From Reticulitermes lucifugus (taxonomy: Eukaryota > Arthropoda > Insecta > Blattodea > Rhinotermitidae): a DNA stretch of 64,000 bases. Location of the stretch: the NCBI GenBank assembly GCA_026260175.1, contig JAKCWW010000018.1:2085-66084 (forward strand), read 5' to 3'. The notes below the pieces were generated by a model. The model did no database searches. It saw only the letters and a program-made list of their open reading frames with translations, and had not been told where the DNA came from. Position 1 is the stretch's first letter, and each line of letters opens with the position of its first letter. The position numbers and the translations under genes are program-made. Below are positions 24,260 to 35,799 of this stretch, piece by piece.

Positions 24260-26700
24260 CTACATCGCTTTACTGAAGCCTTCCAAGCAGATACTTATGC
24301 ACATGGCTAACTGGAAATGAAGCACTTTATTTCTTCCCTTCAGGATTCGTAGAATAAAGAGTTTCATTGTGAACATGATGTAACTTCGGGTACTACACTT
24401 CTTTATTACATTATTCGCCTCTCAAGAACTTCCCTGGTCAACAGCGTTTTTATCCTCATAATTATCACCATTATCACCACCACCATCACCACCAACAACA
24501 ACAACAATAAAAAGGTATAAACCAGCCAGGCTTGTTCCTTCTTCTTGGGCCTCTCCATCTTTTACTTGCTGGGCCTACGTTCCTTCTGCGATCGCAGTCC
24601 ATTCATTAAATTGGAAATGTATGTCTAATTCATTCTCTATAAATGCTGTGTACTTGCATCTATAATCAACAATAATTTAATTTTAATATAGTGTCAGTGA
24701 AAGTCATAATTAACACTACGAGACCTCCTACGGTTTATATGATAGATATTTTACGAATTTCACAGCAGGCTGTTCATAGCACCCACCGTCTCGCACAAAA
24801 ATTGTTTTCCTTTGCGTTCTTTAGAAGTGAAAAATTAAAATGAATAGCTCAGTTGGTCATCAATATTACTTTACACCTTAATAATAAGTTACTTCTGATG
24901 TTATATATTTTTTGTGTGTTGCCTGAAGTGGAAACGCGTGTTAAGGAAGACGAACGTCATCTCACTCAGTTTATTTTCATTAGACATATTTTCTCTTCTT
25001 AGCCACGCTACTTTCTTTGTCTAAATACACACCTTCCGGAAATAGGCACCTTTCTTACGATGCATCTATTCATATTCCTTGACGTTTTTTTTTTTGAACT
25101 CCACTCACGCATATTTCTTATTACCGCGACATGTTAAATTATCACAGTACTAAATCAGATAAGAAATTACTTGAGACAAGTAATTTATTATCAGTGTCCC
25201 TCAGATTAAATGTCATGAAAGCGGAGTGTCCGTGTTATAAAATCTCTCATTAGCGTTTTACTTAATATTCAGTGGTAACAGACTCCAAAGGTTCAAGAGT
25301 GTTAGTACTGCAGTCTGTTACTGCAGGCAGTGTGAAGCCAGACCACTCCAGTTCACAAATTTAATATTTAATCGCTTTCATTTTAATACTATTGTCTTAA
25401 TCCTACCTCTTTAACTGCCTTCAGAAAGTTTCTACTGTCGACATTCTGAACGCAATTTTTGTTTCTCATACAGACGTCACATGTCCAAATGATCAAAAAC
25501 ATCGTAACTGATCTAATAATGCAAATGTGTACATGGCGTTAAAAGTACCAACTTATTTTAGCTGCTGTCTCAGCCCACATAATTTTTTAAATTTACTTTC
25601 AGAAACTTCTAATTTGTTTTTCCTCACACTAATACACCTTCGTTTCAGAACGAAACATAAGAATGAGTAAACATGTTGCTATAGTGTTCTGAGTAAATTT
25701 CCCACAGACTACTATATTAATCTTATTTTCAAACATAAACAATATAATAAAGGAATAAAATTCTGTTTAACTGCTAACATAATTCAGGTAAATATAAAGT
25801 TCTGAAAGGACATTATAAAATCTACTTTATTTGAAATACACAAATATATATCTATGTTGTTAATATATTAATAAGGGCTTGTTTACAATCTGCGCACCAA
25901 ATTTCAAATATACAACTACAACAATTCATCAATTATCACATTTCGACATTACGGATGCCCAGTATCTGAATTTATGCTGCTTGTTCAAACAGTTTATATG
26001 CCATCATAATATTTTAACTTTTCTTGGGGTACCAATTGTGAGAGGAAAGTAAATATTTAGATTTATTTCGTATAACTTATTTTTAAACAAATAAATCGAC
26101 TGCTTCTGTATAAAGGATGTCAGCGATGTTATTTGTAACATTTATGCTATTCTGACAGTGACAAAGCACGATTAAAACAACCATAATTACAAGTTTTGGC
26201 CAGGACAAAATATACTCACAGGCTTTACAGTCTGACAAAAATCAAAACTGACGCATTCTATGTATTTGATTCTTTATAACCTTCAACTCATATAAGTAAT
26301 ACTTAATTAAGAAGACATACAGCGTATTGATTATAAAGAGCAACTATTTGTTGCTTTTGAAGGAAGTAACCGCCCTTTGTTACGAGAATCAAACGGAAGG
26401 TATAGAGTGGTGGAGAAAATGTAGAGTTATTTGGATGTTATATCAGTTGGTAAGTATAGTCATCCTAGTTCATGAAAGGCTTAATGTAGGTAACTCAGAA
26501 GATTACTATGCACGGGGAGAGACGTACGGACTATGGACCCGGAATGACTGATGACAAACGGTCAAGAATAGAAGGAAATTGAAAATATACAGAACAAAGG
26601 ATTTCGAAAAATATTTAACGCCTCTGAGGGTAGCATAGGCAATAATGAACCCAATTCATGAACAAAGGAAAATGGAAATATTTTGACTAATTAATAAACA
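24260..26700. other. No recognisable gene, about 2.4 kb
   Basis: AT-rich. A CAC/CAA triplet-rich stretch lies near 24470-24510. The rest contains only short frames and homopolymer runs (a 12-T run near 25086). Confidence 0.5.
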
Positions 26701-26706
26701 CTATCA

Positions 26707-26890
26707 GGGGCATGCGGTGGCGCAGTTGGTTGCCGCACTGCGGTACAAGCCGGATTCGGGTTCGATTCCCGATGGTGTCACTGGAATTTTCATTAACTTA
26801 ACCCTTCCGGCCGCACTATAGCCCTGGGGTCAACACAGCCTCTAACAGAAATGAGTACCAGGAATATATCCTGTGGAGTAAAAAAAAACT
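26707..26890 (+). mobile_element. tRNA-derived SINE, family B-type, with oligo(A) tail
   Basis: The A box TGGCGCAGTTGG (26718-26729) and a good B box GGGTTCGATTCC (26758-26769) are separated by 28 nt, close to tRNA spacing. The body follows with CCTTCCGGCCGCACTATAGC and ends in an A run (26880-26888). Head and body differ from family A. It has no coding capacity. The tRNA half is too divergent after the B box to be a tRNA gene. Confidence 0.85.
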
Positions 26891-26893
26891 TTG

Positions 26894-27172
26894 ATGGAGC
26901 CGGTGTAGTGTAGTCAATCTAGATACTCGGCCACGGGCTGGAAGGTTCGGGGTTCGAATTCAGGCAGGGACAAAAAATTTTTCTCTTCTTCAAAACGTCC
27001 ATACAGGATCTGGAGCCCAAAAAACCTCCTACTCGATTGGTACCAGGGTTATTTTCCGGGAGTAAAACGGCCGGGGCGTGAAGGTAAACATTTACTTGGA
27101 TCCAGTGTCGAGATTAAGAATGAGCGGATCTGTACCTCTACTTACCATACATGCCTTTATGGCGTCTATGGG
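26894..27172 (+). mobile_element. tRNA-derived SINE, family A, copy 3
   Basis: The head GAGCCGGTGTAGTGTAGTCA contains the A box. The B box GGGTTCGAATTC is at 26950-26961. The middle has CCTCCTACTCGATTGGTACC and ACGGCCGGGGCGTGAAGG; the tail is GTCGAGATTAAGAATGAGCG then GCCTTTATGGCGTCTATGGG. It starts five bases after the A tail of the preceding SINE, in the same orientation, so it probably inserted at that A-rich tail. Confidence 0.85.
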
Positions 27173-27370
27173 GATAAATTTATCTTTACATATAAACTTT
27201 CGCAATTGAAATAAGTACGTTTCTTTACCTCTCCCGATAGTCAGACTAGGTTAGTCTCCTGCGAAAGTTACTCGTATTCATAGGCCTACTCTATGGGATC
27301 TATACCGATTTGCCTTTTCAAACATAAGCCTATTACATTATATAGTAATGAAATAGTACATTATTAATGG

Positions 27371-27414
27371 TAGAAGAAGCAGCAGCAGTATTAATAGTAG
27401 TAGTAGTAGTAGTG
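27371..27414. repeat. (AGA/AGC)n and (TAG)n trinucleotide tract
   Basis: Short AGA and AGC triplets followed by seven TAG units. It is an ordinary compound microsatellite. Confidence 0.9.
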
Positions 27415-27944
27415 ATGTTCTACTGATAAAAATAGGAGTAGCAGCACTGGTTTGCAGCTTTGTCCTGTACATACTTTTACCTATATTGGAACTGGACTTG
27501 TTTCGTATTTATAAGTACCGAAAGCAAGATCCAGCCAATAAGAAGCTAGGCTTACTATCACGCAGTTAATCCAAAAATCGTATGTATAATGCATATCGTG
27601 TTTTGTTATTAAGAAGGAAAGGAAAGTACCAGCACAGAAATGTTAGAACTTTCGCCTCGGGAATGCAATAAGGACTGTTACAATGTAGCGTCCAGTCCGT
27701 CTGTAGCTATATATGCTTTTCAGTCCCGCTGTGTGTATTTCCTTCATTTCCGACTTTCGTTGACTTGCAATGAGTTGGAAGATAAGAAGAAGAAAGGACT
27801 GGTGAAGGGAAATGTTGAAATTCTTCTCGCTTTTATATTTATTTTTCTCTCACATTCTCCTTATATTTCTCAAGCTGCCCTCTCATAAAAACGATAAAAG
27901 AAATGCACTCGACTGTAAGCACATTCTATGTTTTCTTATTGTAG

Positions 27945-28099
27945 TGTATGAGGAAGCCCACCGGTGTCTGTCAAAATGTTATGACCTTAAGGTAAACCAT
28001 GAGGATGGGAAAGAGTTCCCTGTCTTTTCACCGCTACCAAGATTCTGCAAGAAGTGTATTCCTATATCTAGTACCAAAGGCCGCTGCAATAAAATGTGA
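27945..28099 (+). other. Possible terminal coding exon, cysteine-rich (uncertain)
   Basis: A good acceptor with a pyrimidine tract (TGTTTTCTTATTGTAG) precedes 27945. The frame that follows is open for 51 codons to TGA at 28097-28099. The peptide begins YEEAHRCLSKCYDLK and contains FCKKCIP and GRCNKM, so it has five cysteines in two C-x(2-3)-C pairs plus one more. The composition is more protein-like than that of neighbouring frames. No family is recognised; a zinc-binding segment is conceivable. An alternative donor (CTTAAG then GTAAAC) lies inside. It could still be a chance frame. Confidence 0.3.
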
Positions 28100-28163
28100 T
28101 GTCGATTTAACTTTTATGATTCTCTAGAGAAACTTCTTTCTCGTTCTTTCTTGGGAGTTATAT

Positions 28164-28412
28164 TTGGAGTCGGGTTGTTGCGATGATAAGGTGTTAACCA
28201 CTGATATTAAAGTAGAAGTCCTTGATGGAACAAGAAAACCGTCTGGTTCAGCGAACAGCGGCAGGAGGGATGATCTTGAACATCAATTCGACCAGCTTTC
28301 CACAGTGATCAGTGCAGTGGTACTGACCCCAGGGACTACTAGCCAACCTGTGCCAGTCAGCGAACTTCTACGGTCGTTACATCACATGCAACCCGCAAGA
28401 CGACCAATGTGA
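28164..28412 (+). other. Open frame of 82 codons, unrecognised
   Basis: Begins with TTG or an upstream codon and reads VEVLDGTRKPSGSANSGRRD and then TTSQPVPVSELLRSLHHMQP. It is hydrophilic, with little of the Leu/Ile/Lys bias of chance frames in AT-rich DNA. It lies 65 bases after the cysteine-rich frame at 27945-28099. Either both are pieces of one decayed gene or transposon, or the resemblance to coding sequence is accidental. No domain is assigned. Confidence 0.2.
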
Positions 28413-29293
28413 ATAGCCACGAAGATGTGCGAACTAGTCGATGGTTCGTGCTCTGCATGTGATTATAGTAAATGTTATACCGTAGCACTTTAGGCAATAT
28501 CTCTGTCTTCAATGGTACTGCTGGAAGACATGTTAACCATTGTCTATACAGAGCTGTGCGGTTCAAGAGAGTAATTTTCCTCTCACATTAAAAGATTTAA
28601 TTATTCATTATTCATATAACAGAAATTATGGTCTTTCAGGATTCAGACAATAACATTTATGACCGTGCGTTTTGCCAGGCGGTGAAAGTATTTTTCGCTT
28701 CTCCAGATCGGCTGTGGAATCCATCAAATCAAAGTACTGGGAGAGGTAAACTTTCCTGCAGGAGGAAAGGGAACCGGAGCATGCATCTGACCACTTACCA
28801 ATATCCACTGAAAAAGTTAAAAATGCATGGCACTTTACCTGTACTGCACCTACACGGTTTTGTGGCACGATACCTATCACAGCGATGTCATCACCTTTGT
28901 AACGTGCAAGTAGCCTATACTTAAAAAGTAGGAGGTTTTACAAGTTGCACAATAATGACTGTGACAAATAATATCATCTAGGATCTGTCGCAGTGAATTC
29001 TGATAAACGTTCATAAACGTTTCGGAGAAATCTAGTGTCTCAAACAACCTCAACGCAGCATTCGATAAGATGCGTACCTCCACACGTTATGGGTATAAAC
29101 GGTATAAAGTCAACTTGCTGCATATCCCTTTGCAACATATTTCTGCGAAGTCCTCGCTGTCACAAGATATGCGAACTTCAAAAGAGGACGTTTAAGTATT
29201 TGTGTAATAAAAAACAATGTGAAGATGCTCTTTATTCCATTGCTGGCAGATATTTTAAGGGGGTCGTTTTTTCGAAGGTACTAGGCTTCCACC

Positions 29294-29490
29294 GCTTGTC
29301 CTTCTGGTAAGAGTACTATTAAGATGAAGGTGAGTATGGGTTACTCGTGGAATGATACTGACAAGGGAGATGAAAGTCCTAAGAGAAAAAACATGTCTCG
29401 GGGCTAATTTGACCAACTCAAATCGTACATTGACTGACCCCTGGATCCAGTTTGTACCTTGGCGGTGAAAGGCCAGCGAATGACAGCCAG
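29294..29490 (-). mobile_element. tRNA-derived SINE, family D, copy 1 (decayed)
   Basis: Plus-strand block CTTGTCCTTCTGGTAAGAGT, then TATTAAGATG, then a distal TTGGCGGTGAAAGGCCAGCG. The first blocks recur at 45478. On the minus strand the distal part corresponds to the tRNA-like head, with a degraded B box near 29440-29455. It is assigned as a SINE from this shared structure and not from an intact A and B box pair. Confidence 0.5.
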
Positions 29491-29519
29491 AGACATGGGG
29501 CAGCCTCTTTAAAAGTATG

Positions 29520-30740
29520 AATTACTTTGTAAGTAAATAAAGATTAATTTCAGAACTCACCGAGAACACAGTCCTCTTCTGCTACAAAAACCAACCGGTT
29601 AATTCAAGGAAATAATTGTTGTTCACTGTAAGAATCATACGGAAGAAAGTACTGAGTGGGCAAAATTCAAAGCTCCTAGTGTTAATCCTTGCGATAGGTA
29701 TATTGTCTACTAGGCTTCAAAGGCTTATGTAACACTCTCCATTGTATCTTCAATAGATATTACACTGGTGTGTATATATTATTAATTTATTTGGAGAAAT
29801 AGAATACAATTGGATTTAAATAATGTTGTTCAAGATAGATCTAGTAACAGGTTCTGGCAAATATCATAATGAAACTTCTGCTTCCATAGAGGCAAAAAAT
29901 TTCTTAATCAGTTACGAGTCTGTACGTTCTGAAGGATGGATTTCCACATTGAAGATCCATAAAAAAAATAAGCCACGAACCCTAATGGTTTTGTGACATG
30001 TTTTATCTTTTGAGTCAAGTAGTTCTTCTACAAAGCATTATCACAAAGCGGAAAGAGAAATGCATTGTTACTATAAATATGCAGCTTACCTAATTTTTCA
30101 ATCCGATCAAAGGCCAACAACGACCACTGAAGACATATCGAGCATCTTAATTCACGGTGCACAAAGTTCGAACCAAGTTACAACATCCGTTGCTAAAACC
30201 GTAGATTTCCATTACCAACAGAAGTCCAACGTAGAGAAGTCGTTTACAAACAAAACTTCACCCTTTGGAGTCTGTCTCTTTAACGGTTGGACTTTTCTTT
30301 TAACTTTGCGGTCAGTAAGAAAGCCCAATCTGCAATACATTATTTGTTGCTCTTTGGCGGGGAGGGGGGATTAGAATGTTGCAATGGGAGTTTGTTGTAC
30401 TTGGGCAGAGCGAGGGGGTGTTTGTTGTAGTGCACTGCACAATTTATAAGTTTTGTCGAGGGAACTTTAAACTTCCCTTTCTGCTTGCCTTAGTCCGCAC
30501 ATTGTTTCCCTCCCGACTGGATCGCTCCTTGCCACACGGTTACGTTCTTTCTGCTTGGGTAATTCAGAGTGAGAAATGACTGGCAGTAGAAGCGTGTGTG
30601 TCGCATAGGTCCATACTCAACAATCTAGAGAAAGGCTCTTCCTGAATACAGTTACGGCAGCAATCTGGTGAACCAGAAGTCGTAGTTTAGCGTATCCTAA
30701 GTTCACAAAAGCTCGGTAATAGTACGGTATAATTCGTAAC
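29520..30740. other. No recognisable gene, about 1.2 kb
   Basis: The 104-codon frame at 30060-30374 and the 67-codon frame at 30376-30579 are not flanked by convincing splice sites and show no motif. A GGCGGGGAGGGGGG run lies at about 30357. Confidence 0.4.
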
Positions 30741-30743
30741 ATC

Positions 30744-30870
30744 ATGAAAAGCCCTGCGAGATTTGAGGTTTCCACAGCGTTACTGCTGAAGTTTCAAGCC
30801 TTTTGGAATGTTACGTTGTGTCGACTGGTGAACAGTTACGGACGTTTCGAAAGATCGTGGTGCCTTCAAC
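30744..30870 (+). mobile_element. Hammerhead family B repeat, long half with coding-like frame
   Basis: Contains AGATTTGAGGTTTCCACAGC, TTTTGGAATGTTACGTTGTG and GTCGACTGGTGAACAGTTAC, then GGACGTTTCGAAAG. One frame reads RFEVSTALLLKFQAFWNVTL, a peptide I have met as a recurrent spurious translation of insect repeats (recollection, not a search). The last 45 bases match the halves at 11461, 16936 and 56318. The frame should not be annotated as a gene. Confidence 0.6.
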
Positions 30871-31689
30871 TTCAGGTTCAGGCAGTCCTAAAGGGATCTG
30901 TAATTATTATTTTTTCGTTTATTATACTTGTGGTGTTTAGGGTTTAATGTACCACCGTGTTCCGTAGGAGGGTGATAGTACCCAGAAAACGTCCAGTGTT
31001 TGCACGTATCCTAAACAGATTCACGAGTTCTATTCATTCCATTTTAGGATAATACGTGAAAAGAGTTTCATTAATACAGTGAAGTTCAATGTTCGTTAAA
31101 ATTTAGACTCAGAGCAAAGTTTCGTGCTTAAGTGTAAATAACCTATCCCAAAAAGTTTGGAGCGCTGGCGGGGAACTGACATATATTTTCAGACACGCTA
31201 CCCACAGTTAACACAAAGAACAAGCTTCGTCCCACTTTATTCGTATAATTACAGGCCTAAAATCCCTTCCTCTTTCAGTCATTCGGCAGCAATTACAGAG
31301 ATATTTTAGAATCTCAATTTAAAAGCGATAATTTGTATATACAGCATAATTTGTAGAGGGCGCTGTCGTGAAACATAATAATGCTTTGTGGATCGGCACG
31401 TCTTCAAGGCTGGAGCATCCGCCCTGTTCGTCCGAATCCAAGCTCAAACAAATGTCATTGTAATACATAAACAACAACAGTCCATTACGCAGGATACTCA
31501 ATATGGCATGTCAGTAAATGATTTTAATTTCCCTGGCACTGATAAACCTATGAATTAATACGAGTGAACTGTTTTCTTTGCATTTTCCAAATACCTCATG
31601 TAGTATGAGTAAAATCGGCTTCTTGGCTGTAGCTGCGTTATTTACTGCAGTCCTTTCCACGCTGAGCGAACACTGCACGAAAAAAGTCA

Positions 31690-31735
31690 TTCTAAAGATG
31701 ACAGCTTACTGTCTGACGAAACGTTATAAGGATTT
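31690..31735 (+). ncRNA. Hammerhead-like relic, degraded
   Basis: CTAAAGA (31692-31698), hairpin GACAG/CTGTC (31700-31713), then GACGAAACGTTATAAGG. The layout follows the hammerhead, but the core G5 is A and three extra bases separate stem II from GAAA. It is probably a dead copy of a related repeat. Confidence 0.35.
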
Positions 31736-31849
31736 AAAAAAGAAGTAGCCGGAACCTAAAAACCTATGTTATAGCCCATATCCATGTTAGGCTTCGGCGA
31801 CGAAAACTTAAGGGCAGAAAGATAAAGAAATTTAGAAAAAATTAACTAT

Positions 31850-32290
31850 CTATGTACACGCTACATTTTGTGTGTAAAAAAGCTCAAGATGTTCTATGTT
31901 ACTATCCTCCAATACGTGTATAGCAACGAGCCTCTGTGTTGTATATACAAGCAGCTGGCCTTGTCCCAACACAATGTAGGCCAGTAAATATCGTAAAGTA
32001 CACATTTGTGTGGAAGGAACATACAGGGACGTCTCGTTAAGCAATAAATTTCTAGGACAAGTTCCTATACACTGTAAGAAGTAGATGTGCACCAGAATGA
32101 TTTCCTTTCTTTCGATATTCACCCTGCACACAAGTATAAGGCGGCAAAGTCTGTCCAAAATATATATAAGGCAATAAATATATAAATTATTTTTCATTCT
32201 AACCATATTACACACAGAAATACATACAAAATCCAAACAGAGTGCTTTTTGGTATTCACGACTATTCCTATGAATAAATCGTCTGGCCAT
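31850..32290 (-). other. Longest ORF of the window, 146 codons, unrecognised
   Basis: Open from ATG at 32290 to a stop at 31850. It includes hydrophobic stretches (LYIYCLIYILDRLCRLILVC near residues 37-56) and a C-terminal part with LRYLLAYIVLGQGQLLVY. There is no signal peptide, no recognised domain and no splice context. An upstream overlapping frame at 32194-32460 is equally unremarkable. The length is somewhat unusual for AT-rich DNA, but alone it does not establish a gene. Confidence 0.2.
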
Positions 32291-32469
32291 GAAAGTAACC
32301 AGCTAGAAGGAAACAGGAAATTACAACAGTGAAATATGGACGAAACTGTCAAAAAGCTCCTTCCCTCGTATTTCGTACAGTTCCTTGTGTCTTTCTGTGC
32401 AAACCCTGCGTTTAAAGGCCAGTATAAACCGGAAGTGATGACAAAGATACAGGATAACAACCAGGCCTA

Positions 32470-33300
32470 AATATAAGACGCCCACAGTTAGCTAAATTGG
32501 TTAAATTAATGCTCTAGATGCATTCGGTTAAAGTAAAATTACTGCAACCCCTGTAGGGGCAAAAATTAAAGTGACTGGGTTATAAGCTTGTACATACAAA
32601 TATTAACACAGCAATGGGTTTGGTAACTGTGCTCTTTTATCAGATACTCAGTATCCATGGACATCTTCAAGGGTTGAAATGTCCATGTCGAACTGCCACG
32701 GAACTTACCACCTTTGAAGTTTCCACAAACACATCAAACACAATCGCCCAGTGACGTGGCGCCATATTTCATGTAAACGGAGACCACAACGTGCGCAGTA
32801 GCATTTTCCCGCCAACTTCGTTCGGAAGATGACGCAGTAGTCTCTATCACACAGTGACTTTTTTGGACAGCACCACCATGAAGAAAATATCGGCCTGTGC
32901 ATTATAAGTCGATCAGTCTTGGCGAGATGGGTGTCCGAATTTTACGCCCAGGTGCGCGCTCGGTTAAAAACAATATCGACAATTTACGTATAAACGTAAA
33001 ACTGAGGTGCGTTCGCGTTACCATTTTTGCTGTGGAAAAGCAATAAATATTAAAAATTCTGACAGTGTGTCTGTAGCCTTTGTTATCGAACATGCAATGC
33101 GCATGGACGGTATTATATTGTCATCCGAGACCTGTCCGGCTCTACCATGTTTCCATATTATCTAATAAACGGCACGATTTTCGGGAAAAACTTACGGGAC
33201 ATAAAATGTGAGTTTTGATTTTCTCTACAACGTTCGTCTAAACCATTTCTCATTCTAAGAAACATTCAGCGATATATCATAAATGTGCACACATCTTTAT
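32470..33300. other. No recognisable gene, about 0.8 kb
   Basis: A slightly G+C-rich stretch at 32690-32960 has overlapping frames on the minus strand (32705-32902, 32902-33093) without motifs. Confidence 0.4.
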
Positions 33301-33310
33301 GTAAAGTACC

Positions 33311-33460
33311 CTTTATTCTTGTCAGAATGTAATGAAACTTGATTTTTTTCGACAGATTTTCGAAAAATACTCAAATATCAAATTTCATGAAAATCCGTCC
33401 AGTGGAAGCGAAGTTGTTCCATGCAGACGGACGGACATGAAGCTAATAGTCGCTTTTCAC
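33311..33460 (+). mobile_element. Interspersed repeat with CCGTCCAGTGG and GACGGACATGA motifs, copy 2
   Basis: Has CAAATTTCATGAAAATCCGT, then CCAGTGGAAGCG, then CAGACGGACGGACATGAAG, in the same order as 14441-14590. The overlapping 61-codon frame is a by-product of the repeat. Confidence 0.6.
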
Positions 33461-33499
33461 AATTTTGCGAACGCGCCTAGAAAGCATCTCCCTCTACCG

Positions 33500-34260
33500 A
33501 TAAAGGTGAAGCAATGACACACGAAAACAGGAACTGTACATATGATCATCTTATTAATAGGCCCGCTTGTAATACGTATGTAAATTTGAGGATGTCATAG
33601 AGAATCTTTACTTTGAAATCAACAACGCAATGTGCTGTGCATACTGACTGCATAAAGAAGAAAACAATTACTGAAACCCTCGAAAACATTTTATAAATTT
33701 ATCTGAGTGCCAAACATTTTTACTGCTACTGCTACGTCTGGCTGATATCTATCATAATCTACATTGTATTACTTTATTAGAACTATTTCGGATTTAGATC
33801 AAAGAAAAACACCCCACTCTGATATATAAAAATGGGTTAAACATTACGGTTATGTATACAATAACTAAACACGTGTGCACTACAGTCTTTTCGAACGGCA
33901 GGAGTAAACATATGTGTTTCACTGTTTGCGTATAGAATGTATAAATCCATACTGTGTTTGGTGGTAAACGGAGTGCTTTACAACTACGGGACTCGTAAAA
34001 CATCTATTTCGAAAATTATACAAGTCATTTCTTAATCCAATATATACAATGAATACCATGCACGATAGAGATCCACAGAAGCGGAAAACATAAAAAAATG
34101 CTCACAATATCTCATTTTATATTTTAAGTCATAAAAAAGCCGTAGCGCTATCGATATTAAATTCGTACGCACTATAAATACCTAAACCAACAATGTGGCA
34201 TTGGGGTGGCTACATAGATCTAGTATTATTAAGCAAAAATATAAACCAAAAAGTATCATG
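33500..34260. other. No recognisable gene, about 0.8 kb
   Basis: AT-rich DNA with chance frames only. Confidence 0.5.
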
Positions 34261-34268
34261 GGAGGCTC

Positions 34269-34285
34269 TATATATATATATATAT
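34269..34285. repeat. (TA)8 microsatellite
   Basis: About eight TA units; low-complexity sequence. Confidence 0.9.
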
Positions 34286-34689
34286 TATATTATGGCCCCT
34301 AGGGAGAGAATGATAAACGAAAGCGAACAACAAAAAGTGACGTTAGAGACTATTTATTTAGTGGTGTGAGGCTGCACGTTGATATGTTAAGAGCAATCTA
34401 CTGTGTACAGTTGAATTTACAGTTAAACTGAGGCATCTGTATTTCAGCATGCTGAGAGATGGACTTTGTGGCTAGGTTAAGGACAGGTTGATATAAATTT
34501 GCAACACTGCAGCAGGTGACTGGTCCTCTCGGCTACCTTGTATGGAATTAAGACTGTACATCTGTTATATGCACCTCTATTTTACAAAGTCTTGCGGAAT
34601 CTTTGTACAAATCAAGCAATATTAAAATTGTCTCATTGCGTTATTAACCATCACGCCATGAAATGTATAGCGGAGTGGAATTATACCGT

Positions 34690-34904
34690 CACACATTCAT
34701 AACCACTAGAGTAGGTGGAGTGAGCGGTATACTTCACGCTGCGGCCACTTTACACCCCTAGAATGAGCCACGGATACCCAATAGGTAGGAGGTTGATTGG
34801 GCCTCAGACCCTGTACATAGTGGCAAAGAGATAAGTCACTTATCTTGCCAGAAACCGAACCCGGGTCGTCTCAACATTAGCCCAGTTAACTGAGTTTCCC
34901 GCCT
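34690..34904 (-). mobile_element. tRNA-derived SINE, family C
   Basis: On the minus strand it starts GGCGGGAAACTCAGTTAACT (A box region). The B box GGGTTCGGTTTC is complementary to 34851-34862, and GGCAAGATAAGTGACTTATC follows. The tail region on the plus strand (34690-34760) has GGTGGAGTGAGCGGTATACT. It differs in body sequence from the family A copies, although GGAGGTTGATTGGGCC recalls their CCTCCTAC block. It is not a tRNA gene. Confidence 0.7.
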
Positions 34905-35404
34905 GTTAGAAATGTTGAAGTTTATTGAGATCTAATATAGCCTGGAACTATTAAATTATGCTAATAAAATTAACTTAATTTTAATGAGGTTTAGACATTC
35001 AATGCAGAAATAAGGGATGCAGTTATAGTGGCATTATATGTTCCTCAATCCACCCTTCACTGTATTCAAAATACAGTTTGAAATTTAAGTAATATTATAA
35101 AGTACTAACATTTGTTTTCTGAATTTAAAATTGGGACGAATTAGAGGACATAACATTTTATTGTTAAGTATATTAGAAATTGAATATATTAAGATCATTT
35201 AAAAATATATATTGAGAGGAACTTTGGAAATCTCTAAGAACTGGATGCTTTTATTAGTGCTTCGTCAGACGCAACCAAATAACGTAATTAAATACGGCAT
35301 TAATTCTAATTGAACAGGGCTAACAGACCCACACGTCCGAGCATGTCAGCAAAAATTGTGTTTAATTTTGTCTCATCAGTCAGCCGCTGAAAACATTATT
35401 CTGC

Positions 35405-35773
35405 ATGATCAGCGTAGATTTTGATGCAAATAATCAATTAGTGATTAAACATTCTGCCTTCCTCAGATACTGCAAAAACAACAGAAATATGCTTGGGGAC
35501 GATCACCTGTTTATCTACTTCAAGAAAGCCTACTATTTGGTAAGGAGAAAAGTTTTGAGTTTGATATACGGTAAAACATTTGGAGAAATTACTGTGTTTA
35601 AATATAACCTATAATGAAGGTTGAAAAGTAAATAACTGTCTGTTACAATCTTCTTCAGAAGAGTCTAAAAGAAGGAGATGGTCTATTGCCTTTGGTTTTC
35701 AAGTTGGCTTTAGAATATGACATTGGAAAATTTCAAGGAAATCAAGAGACACTGAAGCTGAGTGGAACGTACT
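35405..35773 (+). pseudogene. LINE reverse transcriptase fragment, decayed
   Basis: The first frame (to 35614) contains HLFIYFKKAYYLVRRKVLS, which matches the reverse transcriptase block LFIDFKKAYDSVRREVL of insect non-LTR elements, preceded by about 25 residues that align with the NRST.DHIFCLRQIL region. The catalytic Asp of that block is Tyr here (FIYF for FIDF). After a frame change, 35662-35770 reads SLKEGDGLLPLVFKLALEYD and GNQETLKLSGTY, matching the GLKQGD.LSPLLFNFALEYA..NQ.GL.LNGTHQL region. The copy ends in a stop before the YADD box. It is an inactive fragment of one LINE in the normal order. Confidence 0.8.
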
Positions 35774-35799
35774 AGCTTGTCATCTAAAATAAAATTTGT

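Noticed and set aside
24925-24955. CCTGAAGTGGAAACGCGTGT, resembling a hammerhead with stem II removed
   Set aside because: Without stem II and with A9 replaced, it cannot form the ribozyme; it may be chance.
26758-26769. Perfect B box that could mark a tRNA gene
   Set aside because: No acceptor-stem pairing or anticodon arm can be drawn, and an A-tailed body follows; it is a SINE.
30744-30947. 67-codon frame reading RFEVSTALLLKFQAFWNVTL
   Set aside because: It is the translation of a repeat half that occurs several times in the window, so it is not a gene.
35225-35270. Minus-strand CTGACGA with a short hairpin, hammerhead-like
   Set aside because: No GAAA follows the hairpin, so the core is incomplete.
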